A stretch of DNA of 64,000 bases from assembly GCF_023973825.1 (NCBI RefSeq), contig NC_090125.1, positions 1,113,501 through 1,177,500 of the forward strand. The letters are read 5' to 3'. The position numbers and the translations under genes were made by a program. Numbering within the stretch: the stretch's first letter is position 1; every line of letters starts with the position of its first letter. This document shows positions 57,701 to 64,000 of the stretch, in pieces. The DNA comes from Plasmodium brasilianum. Taxonomy: Eukaryota > Apicomplexa > Aconoidasida > Haemosporida > Plasmodiidae. The notes under the pieces are model-generated. The model was not told the origin of the DNA. It ran no database searches and saw only the letters and a program-made list of their open reading frames with translations.

Positions 57701-57738
57701 TTCAGTGGGTAAAGCACAATACCGAGGTTATGCAGTAG
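54718..57738 (+). CDS. ORC4: Origin recognition complex subunit 4 (ORC4)
   Basis: AAA+ subunit of ORC, which marks replication origins and loads MCM. 1006 residues, single exon. Walker A GMLGCGKTT (184-192). The Walker B strand is LLIIENVEKF (about 477-486), with E-N where most members have D-E. Then LLYTLFDLLHKRNISINIICVTNVLDITQTLEKRIKSRFTF (about 493-535), which follows human ORC4 closely in the sensor 1 and arginine-finger region. C-terminal winged helix (about 870-1006) with LCSIEYMILCAFTRLY, FSVDAYRRSFFRLVDLDII and a final LIQWVKHN. Two large Plasmodium-type inserts: about 205-420 between Walker A and the next conserved strand, and about 640-860 with ENGEE repeats. The protein is about twice the length of the human one because of these. 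Confidence 0.88.
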   Translation: MSYPLNNLSLENIANVKIKAYKNVNIYEDREGKEGENENFYNVYILTYIKHIVRIKANLALHGGLYSNYFEKYEEESISNIMYEILLNKNELDKDDKGDKDNEDSKDKGKYGQRSNKDTKPSSINQSIIGGKKEQQPRETGLPERGNLTEEEQKKDLNYSIKELLKKLIKSYKIRENKIFLVTGMLGCGKTTCVSLAIEYFNKFLQIEKNMNNKNNRKNVLFVSPDEGINKKIYKKTPYISRNYQQEDLNTSDSTPTHAKKKIRINCDEPLFNFTPKKNKNNDKMLESKMIKNRITKYTKTSNSTVNSNESASESEEENLIKKNCSFNLRENIYNSNVAQINDNIKNIFENNDLSPLRKNANIRNKIQYEQLFKKNNNYTKEEEADSNEENSEFNEKYRKIVEEIKKEENEERCIYTIRISAYLYRDDLQCIKSILTQLYNYINTEEKMETNLLLNDYIIILEQLLIQINNEKKQTLLIIENVEKFCLQNKQNLLYTLFDLLHKRNISINIICVTNVLDITQTLEKRIKSRFTFEMLHISPILNIEEISKLVYKILYVNLDDFHLIKKYYSVYFTYSDLIKIQKFLQIYNSTMQKEIADEHLLKQWSYDINYGLDIRHIYHTCVDAILSICEYKHILNSNRRTFKNNTLLDSYSGRHAYGGEVENGEEAENGEESENGEESENGEDSSNVYTKGSYLTGGITLSCNDTHAREVDKGMADMREMEYDNYGESRKVGNLSNLGEAIPRKGKKNKNNNDNLSSFVGADKLCFFSKEKRGNVEYLRERQGKLDCTPVKRNFNSGNDSGNDRVGGIGSRSGNDNVRDPDGDAHRQEENFHFDMHMDMSPRKLKENIKFKSNTESQYILNNVQSKFIRKHYIKKVLRDLCSIEYMILCAFTRLYKKEILPKTLYVIILEINKFKQAYPQEQIIGFSVDAYRRSFFRLVDLDIIVLSSYSLSHLNIKNFSNDSFGLHEPTKFPCYDIFLENLESYNLNHNLIQWVKHNTEVMQ

Positions 57739-58324
57739 GGGTATGCTTACGCCTACATATATAGATATATGTATATGTATGTGTGTGTGTGTGTAGTTGG
57801 CCGCTTCCCCCCCCCATTGGCATATTTGTAGAAATAGTTTGTTAACCTTTTTAAATATGTTTTCTATATAATGCACGTTTAGGAGTGTATTTTTTTAATG
57901 CCTTACATTAATTATAAATTTTATTCTTAATTTATTTTACTTCATTTATTTTTTTTTCCCATTCCACATTTTGTAAGGTATATACAGTTATATATTAACC
58001 ACTTGTCTTTTTTAAAAAATATTAACATTTAATGCATTTTCTTTTTTTTTTTTTCTCCTTTTTTTATCATATTCTCAAATGATTTGTAAATTAATATATA
58101 TGTACAGTATTTTTTTTAAGTTCATGGATATATTATATAAAAAGGCCTTCAATTCAATTAAGCCGTACCACGATATCTTCTTTTTTTTTTTTTTTCCAAA
58201 CGTTTTTAAAAATTTATGACAACGTCTTTATCCCATTATCGTAGTACAGCTTGTTTTATGTGGTCTCCGTATTTTGTGCTTTCTTTTTATTCGTATTATA
58301 TTTTCTTAGTATTAAATTTCTTCA

Positions 58325-58500
58325 TTTTTTCATTATTTCACTATTTCATTATTTCACTATTTCATTATTTCATTATTTCATTTTTTCATTTTTTCATGTT
58401 TTCATTTTTTTCACTATTTCATTATTTCATTATTTCATTATTTCATTAATTCATTTTTTCATTTTTTAATTATTTAATTATTTTCTTTTTTCATTATTTT
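58325..58500. repeat. Short tandem repeat (CATTATTTCACTATTT)
   Basis: Seven- to nine-bp units of TTTCATTA/TTTCACTA, loosening towards 58500. Non-coding. Confidence 0.88.
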
Positions 58501-59120
58501 ATTTTTTTTTGTATCATTATTCGCTAACACTGCAAATATGGGAAAGGCTAACTTACCTAAAACGCATTTTTTTTATATACATATTAGGTAATATTTTTGT
58601 TAAAAATGAATATAAAGCGGCAGTTTTCCTAACTCCTTGTTTGGCGTAAGCTGTTACATATTCCTAGTTGTATTATAAAAGAAATGATAACATACAGGAT
58701 GGGATTATTTTGACCTTACATGAAGAAATTGTACCACTTGTTAAATGCTACAGCAGGTATTGTAAAGGAATTACCCGTGATAGTAAAAGGACGTATATTC
58801 TCGCTCTAAGGAATGATGATTTTATAAATATGAAGTTATGCATATATGTGTACATATATATATATATATATAAATATATTATATAAGCTATATATGTTCG
58901 CGTAATATGAAGCGAACATATATAAATATACGAAAAGTTCAACTTCAAATTACTCGCAAAATATAATTCACATTTCAATTTTTACACGCTAAAATGAGGA
59001 GTCCCTTTATCCATTTCCTTTCCTCCCTTTTATTTCAAAAAAAAAATTATGTTAAAATAAAATATTTTTATGAAATTTTTTTTTTTTTAACATTGTGCTT
59101 AATTATCCCTAAATCACCAA

Positions 59121-59154
<34 letters not shown>

Positions 59155-59564
59155 CACCGTAATTTTTCATTGATGTGCATACTTATGATCCTTTTAAAAA
59201 TTCAAAGAGATCACCATCTAAACATATGAAGTATACATAAAATATGAATTTATCAAATTGTTAATATGCGAAATGTATGAACATGTGAACATATAATATA
59301 TGCGAGAACTTTATGATGAAGTCAGAAGTGTACAAGTTCATATAGGAAAACATAAATATATACAAAAGATAAACAATTCGAGCATACCTCATAAAACGAA
59401 AAATATATCTTTATATTTGTTGGACAACGTTTAATAATGTAATTCTAGTGTTTGCAAAAAAAAAAAAAAAAAAAAAAAAGCCCCAAGAATAACATAAAAG
59501 GAAATACTGAATTAGCAAAACAGAGAGGGCCACGGCATGCCCTGAAAAAAAGAAAAACGTTTAT

Positions 59565-59855
59565 ATGTATATGTGTATGTGTAAATATGTAAATATGTAT
59601 ATGTGTATGTGTAAATATGTAAATATGTATATGTGTATGTGTACATGTGTATATGTAAATATGTATATGTAAATATGCATATGTGTATATGTAAATATGT
59701 ATATGTAAATATGCATATGTGTATATGTAAATATGTATATGTAAATATGCATATGTGTATATGTAAATATGTATATGTAAATATGTATATGTAAATATGT
59801 ATATGTAAATATGTATATGTAAATATGTATATGTAAATATGTATATGTATATATA
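59565..59855. repeat. TATATGTAAATATG tandem repeat with higher-order blocks
   Basis: 12-bp basic unit (TATATGTAAATA) grouped in blocks of about 54 bp that include GCATATGTG; the last seven units are uniform. Open on - as a 103-codon Ile/Tyr/Thr/His ORF, not coding. Confidence 0.9.
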
Positions 59856-60233
59856 ATATCCAAATTTAACACCTATTTAAAAGTTTGTAGATATATGTAA
59901 TACTCTTCATGAAGTAGTCCTTCACCTACATATGGTAGGAAGCATGCACAGTTGTTTCTATGTTACGAAAGAAGGAACAAGATAAATGTATTTATACATG
60001 CCATATTCTTCAAATATGTCTTTTTTTTCTGTTTTTTCGTTCATTTGATTTATCGTTTGTTCGTTTGTTCATATGTTCGATCGTTTGATTGTTTGGTCGT
60101 TTGTTCGTTTGTTTACGTTATTTTATTTTATTATTTTTTTTTTTCGTCTTCGCCCTTTTTTGTCGCAAAACATTTGGAAAGGCTCACAGCGACCTGGCAG
60201 TTCCACTGATATCCTTTTTCTTTAAGAAACAAA

Positions 60234-61541
60234 ATGTACCTTATCCCCGAGTGTTGTATATGTAGATTAAGCTTGAAGAAAAACTTATGTGTAGAAAAGA
60301 ACTGCGGAAATATTTTTCATTATGCCTGTATGAAAAAATGGATATCTGTTCAGAAGTCTTGCCCTCTATGCAAATGTACTTGCTATAAAAAAAATTTGTT
60401 ATATATTTACTACGAAATAAACGAAGAAAATAAAATTAATATTAATGAAAATTTGGTAAATAAAAGTAAAGATGAATTATGTGAAGCTTTAATAAAATAC
60501 GAAGCTGAATTAATAAAAACTCAAAATGAAAATGAGAAATATGCACTTGAAATTTTAACCTTAACAAATAAAAATAAAATTTTAAGTGATACTATAAATA
60601 AAAATAATGTCAAAATGAATGAAGATCACTGTGAAAAATTAAAATTAAAAGAATTAAAAGATGCATATCTGAAAGATAAAATATTCCTCACAACAAAAAT
60701 TGAAGAATATGATAAAGAACTAAAGAAATACAAAATCGTACAAAATTATTTGGACGATTTAAATAAAGAAGACTTAAATAAAATTAATTTATTATTTGGT
60801 TTTAACATATTAACCTTAGAAGAACAACAAAATGTTATTCATAATTATATTAAAAACTGTCTAAGTAACCAAAAAAAAAATGAAATAGTTGTTAAAGAAT
60901 TAAATAAAAATATAACCGAAAAAGATGACCAAATTCAAAGTTTAAAAGAGAAGTTATATAAATACAAGCTCAATCATGATATAACTGATAGTAATGAACA
61001 AGTGTCCAATGATGAAAATGATACAAAAACTATTAAGATTAAAAATAAGATAATTAGACGTGTTAAAACATTAGAATCAGTCAGAAAAAATAACAGAAAC
61101 AGTAACGACAATTCTATTTATTCCAAGTCAAAAACTGCTAATCATAATAGTCTCTTGAATAATAGTATAGGTTTTATGAATTTTCTTAATAAAAAAATGA
61201 ACAGTTCAGAGTCTCCTGAACAAGTGAATGTTACTCCAAAAAAACGGAAATATCAACCAATTGAAATAGACCTACTTAGAAATAAATCAGTGGACAAAAT
61301 TTTTAATAACCTGACTGATAAAAATTATCATAACGAAAATAAAAAAGAATATAACAGTGAAGTATATTCCAATCCAACAGATTCCGGTCAAACAGTAAAC
61401 TCATTACATAACTACAAAACGCAGACGCCTACTTCCACTTCGTTAAAACTTTTGCACACCTATAAAATTAATAGAAATAAAAATAGGAAATCCTTTCCAA
61501 TTCAGTCAACTAAAATAACCGATTTTTTTAGAAGAATTTGA
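60234..61541 (+). CDS. RING-finger protein with coiled coil and C-terminal PIP-like box (TRAIP-like E3 ubiquitin ligase candidate)
   Basis: 435 residues, single exon. N-terminal RING: C7-x2-C10, C24, H29-x2-C32, C43-x2-C46, with CGNIFHYACMKKW matching the TRAIP segment CGHTFHLQCLIQW; the His expected after CG is Asn26. Then a long Lys/Glu/Asn coiled coil (about 60-250), within which YLDDLNKEDLNKINLLFG and LTLEEQQNVIHNY resemble the mid-region of TRAIP. A basic Asn/Ser-rich tail ends in STKITDFF (425-432) plus RRI: a PIP-box pattern (hydrophobic-x-x-Phe-Phe) lacking the usual first Gln. TRAIP is a replisome E3 that ubiquitylates CMG at stalled or terminating forks and also ends in a PIP box. 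The architecture fits; sequence identity is low, so another RING E3 remains possible. Confidence 0.6.
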   Translation: MYLIPECCICRLSLKKNLCVEKNCGNIFHYACMKKWISVQKSCPLCKCTCYKKNLLYIYYEINEENKININENLVNKSKDELCEALIKYEAELIKTQNENEKYALEILTLTNKNKILSDTINKNNVKMNEDHCEKLKLKELKDAYLKDKIFLTTKIEEYDKELKKYKIVQNYLDDLNKEDLNKINLLFGFNILTLEEQQNVIHNYIKNCLSNQKKNEIVVKELNKNITEKDDQIQSLKEKLYKYKLNHDITDSNEQVSNDENDTKTIKIKNKIIRRVKTLESVRKNNRNSNDNSIYSKSKTANHNSLLNNSIGFMNFLNKKMNSSESPEQVNVTPKKRKYQPIEIDLLRNKSVDKIFNNLTDKNYHNENKKEYNSEVYSNPTDSGQTVNSLHNYKTQTPTSTSLKLLHTYKINRNKNRKSFPIQSTKITDFFRRI

Positions 61542-62853
61542 ATTGATAACTTTGCATAAGCGTTTCCGTATGAAGCACATTTTCATTTTGCAGTTCCTCA
61601 ATAAGTGCGTGTGTATTATAATTCATGCATAGGCACCATTTTATTAAACAATAAATATTGCACCAAATTTGTTTTTTTTCGGAACGTTTTTGTGACCATA
61701 TTTTTTGTTATAACTGTGTACATATGTACGTATCTACATGCACACATGCACATATACGTAGACACATAGGCACACGTTGTGTTTTTAATTTTCGAATAAA
61801 GTATAATCATTTTTTTTATTTTTCCTTACCTGATCATATTCCCCCTTCATTTTTTATTACATGATTATGTTTTTCCTTCATTTTTCCTTATCTTATAATA
61901 TATTTCCCTCACTTTACCTTACTTATTCATAATTTTTTTTTTTTTTTTTTTTTTACAGCTATATATATATATATATACATTTTGTCATTTTTTTTTTTTT
62001 TAATTTTTTACAGCTATATATATATATATATATATACACTTTGTCATTTTTTTTTTTTTTTAATTTTATCTCTTTCTTGTTTTTGTAATATATTAAAAAA
62101 AATTTTCAAGCATTTTAGTCTTCTTCCAAAAAGGATTTAATTCTAACACTCAAAAATTGTTTATGCTTGTTTGGCGAAAAATATGAAAAATAATAGAAAA
62201 AAAAGAATTATGAAGTATGAACAATGGACAAGTACAAACGCAGAGTCGTACATAAATGAAGACTCAAGAACGAATAAGTGGGACATACATATTTATTAGT
62301 ATAATTATGTTTACTTAATAAGAGGGGAAGGGGGGAACAATTACTAAAAAATTACATACATTGAAAAAAGAAAAAGGTAGATAGTAAAAAGTAAAAGGAA
62401 AAAGGGAAAAAATGACGAAAGTTTTATTTAAAAAGATTAAAAATAAGAAAAAAGGTAAAATAGTAGCTTCCATCCTTTTGGAAGAACACAAAATATGAAA
62501 GTTTCATAATTAAGATTCTTTAAAACTATGCATAAATACAATAAATATTAAAACACGTGTAAAGGAGCCATAAACTATATATCATTTTTAAAGAAAAATT
62601 TCAAACATGTAGATCATAAAAATATAAAAATTTGTGAAGATATTTTTTTAAAAAATGACACATTAAAAAAAAAAAAAAAGAAAAGGTAAATTTTACCGTT
62701 ATACATTAAAATAAAAAAAAAAGAAAACAAAACAAAATAAAAATACAAAAATAATAATAAAATAAAAATGAAACATTCGCGTAACAGTTTAACAGTGGAA
62801 CTGTATATCACCTTAACACCGCAATACTGCAACGACTAATGCAATTAATGTAC
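61542..62853. other. Gene-free region between two convergent genes
   Basis: Two similar blocks near 61936 and 62001: poly-T, then TTTTACAGCTATATATATAT, then ACATTTTGTCA or ACACTTTGTCA. These form a direct duplication of about 60-70 bp. Poly-A runs at 62667-62680. No gene. Confidence 0.7.
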
Positions 62854-64000
62854 TCATTTGAAACTGCTTAAGCGGGGAAAACTCAAAATAGACTTTCTTG
62901 AATTAAAGAAGTCAAGAAATGATATAAATTCATTCCAGAAAAAATTATTCCTTAGTGTATTTGAATTTCCAACGATAATAATTCCTTTTTTCATTCTGGT
63001 TAACAAAACGTTCATTCGCTTTTCATCATTTAGGAAGCCTAAAATATTTTTGTCATTTGATCTGACTGTACTTATAATAATTAAGTCATTTTCGCACCCC
63101 TGGTAGCTGTCAATTGTATGCACATTTTTATGTAAAGTGTTGCAATTTTCTCTGTCCTCGGAATTATAAGTTGATACTACATTATCGTTTGGTCTATTAA
63201 ACAAATCAATTAGCTTATTTCCGTAAAAGTCATTCTTATGATCACTATTCATACCACTGCAATTATTTGTTGTTTTACATTTTAAATGGATTTTTACCTC
63301 TGACGAGGCTAAATTGTTACTATATTTCCCCTTACATTTTGAGAAATATAGCTGGGGCATTTTGTCAGTAGTAATAAATTGATTAGAATTACACATATCC
63401 AGGTCATCTAATTTTACATTTTTATCTTCTGAATGATAATTAGATTCATTTAATCTATTTTCCTTATTTGTGTTTTTAAAAAAATTGAATATGTGTGTAT
63501 AAGAGCTACGGTTAGCACGAGGCGATATATGCCCCTGTTTCTTAGCAGTAGTAGTAATAGTTTTGTCTACTTGAACTTTATTGCACGAATTATTAAACTC
63601 TTTTTGATACAGAATATTTTCATACATTTCATAGTTTTCTCTCTTCCGATACATTTCATTATCGTGGCATGTGCTATTATTATTATAATAATTTTTGTTG
63701 TTACTACTGTTGTTATTGTTGTTACTACTATTGTTATTGTTGTTACTACTGTTGTTATTGTTGTTACTACTGTTGTTATTGTTGTTACTACTGTTGTTAT
63801 TGTTGTTACTACTGTTGTTATTGTTGTTACTACTGTTGTTGTTATTGTTGTTACTATTGTTGTTGTTATTGTTGTTACTATTGTTGTTGTTATTGTTGTT
63901 ACTGTAATAATTATTGTTATTACTGTTACTGTAATAATTATTGTTATTACTGTTACTGTAATAATTATTGTTATTACTGTTATTGGAATAATTATTGTTA
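62854..64000 (-). CDS. UPF1-like superfamily 1 helicase, C-terminal part (cut by the window edge)
   Basis: Stop TGA at 62856-62854; the frame is open to the window end, so the start lies outside. The last roughly 90 residues carry the second RecA domain signature of UPF1-like helicases: VHTIDSYQGCENDLIIISTVRSN (motif V, family DSFQGxExDxII), then GFLNDEKRMNVLLTRMKKGIIIVGN (motif VI, family GFLxDxRRxNVALTRAK). The tail FWNEFISFLDFF fits the family end. Before it is a region without homology, then a long Asn/Ser/Tyr tract (63690 to the edge). The canonical Ala-Lys of motif VI is replaced by Met-Lys. Candidate relatives are UPF1, SMUBP2, senataxin and related helicases; the visible part cannot separate them. 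It is convergent with the TRAIP-like gene. Confidence 0.8.
   Translation of the reverse strand, partial: NNNYSNNSNNNNYYSNSNNNNYYSNSNNNNYYSNNNNNNNSNNNNNNNSNNNNNNSSNNNNNSSNNNNNSSNNNNNSSNNNNNSSNNNNNSSNNNNNSSNNKNYYNNNSTCHDNEMYRKRENYEMYENILYQKEFNNSCNKVQVDKTITTTAKKQGHISPRANRSSYTHIFNFFKNTNKENRLNESNYHSEDKNVKLDDLDMCNSNQFITTDKMPQLYFSKCKGKYSNNLASSEVKIHLKCKTTNNCSGMNSDHKNDFYGNKLIDLFNRPNDNVVSTYNSEDRENCNTLHKNVHTIDSYQGCENDLIIISTVRSNDKNILGFLNDEKRMNVLLTRMKKGIIIVGNSNTLRNNFFWNEFISFLDFFNSRKSILSFPRLSSFK
63690..64000 (-). repeat. Asn/Ser(/Tyr) coding repeat in the helicase gene
   Basis: On the - strand AAT/AAC codons interrupted by AGT AGT give NNNNNSS units of 21 bp (seven copies), then NNNNN and NNYYSNSN units. 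It is a trinucleotide-type repeat. The + frame is open as poly-Leu, which is a shadow. Confidence 0.93.

Larger units (their letters stand above)
57739..60233. other. 2.5-kb gene-free region between ORC4 and the TRAIP-like gene
   Basis: Poly-T runs (58041-58054, 58182-58196, 59120-59146), two tandem repeats (separate entries), a poly-A run (59456-59479) and GTTCGTTTGTTC repeats at 60040-60115 just upstream of the next gene. Nothing reads as a gene. Confidence 0.7.

Noticed and set aside
59561..59872. 103-codon - ORF
   Set aside because: TATATGTAAATA repeat only.
18069..61541. A replication gene cluster (PSF3-like, ORC4, TRAIP-like)
   Set aside because: The genes are on both strands, separated by the MSP7 array and large spacers; no shared control is visible.
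63695..63907. Poly-Leu + ORF
   Set aside because: Opposite strand of the Asn/Ser tract in the helicase gene.
1..64000. CRISPR arrays, insertion sequences, bacterial operons
   Set aside because: This is eukaryotic nuclear DNA; the tandem repeats are contiguous, with no spacers or transposase.
1..64000. tRNA or rRNA genes
   Set aside because: No stretch was recognised with the expected GC content and cloverleaf or conserved rRNA segments; a covariance search was not possible.

Overview
The window is nuclear DNA of a malaria parasite (genus Plasmodium). It is very AT-rich, with long poly-A/poly-T runs and microsatellites between genes, Asn/Lys-rich low-complexity inserts inside conserved proteins, and two families known only from Plasmodium: TRAP and MSP7. 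The order TRAP - housekeeping genes - MSP7 array - chaperone-binding protein - ORC4 matches, from memory, the MSP7 locus on P. falciparum chromosome 13 and P. vivax chromosome 12. An expanded MSP7 array of the vivax type, combined with much lower GC than vivax or the macaque parasites, points to a P. malariae- or P. ovale-like species. This is an inference, not a determination.

Layout. 1-5.1 kb: the sporozoite adhesin TRAP (+), with a candidate AP2-Sp site (TGCATGCA) in its promoter. 5.1-20 kb: four housekeeping genes, namely a GPATCH1-like RNA-processing protein (-), the Golgi tether subunit COG3 (+, three exons, with a frame break at a 13-A run), a WD40/beta-propeller-like protein of unknown role (-, two exons) and a GINS PSF3-like replication protein (-, three exons). 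20-23 kb has no visible gene. 23-47.3 kb is a head-to-tail array of ten MSP7-family units, all on +. I letter them MSP7-A to MSP7-J: six are intact (B, C, E, F, H, I), two are recently broken (A with an in-frame stop and a frameshift; J with a GTG in place of the start and an in-frame stop), and two are decayed relics with no useful ORF (D at 31.5-32.7 kb, G at 38.8-40.05 kb). 48.5-62 kb: a TPR + Aha1-N chaperone-binding protein (-), ORC4 (+) and a RING/coiled-coil/PIP-box protein resembling the replisome E3 ligase TRAIP (+). The right edge cuts a UPF1-like SF1 helicase (-) with a long Asn-rich tract.

Most notable signals. (1) Every readable MSP7 unit, broken ones included, keeps an F-x-[GA]-[QK] motif at a similar place, which fits a SUB1 protease site. 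(2) The 3' modules of E and H are nearly identical, and unit I joins an E-like 5' part to an F-like 3' part, which indicates gene conversion. (3) The array is undergoing birth and death: four of ten units are dead, including both ends. (4) Three genes tied to replication (PSF3, ORC4, TRAIP-like) lie in one window; I read this as coincidence. Nothing here looks like a wholly new system. The best leads are the hidden MSP7 relics, the uniform processing site and the TRAIP candidate.
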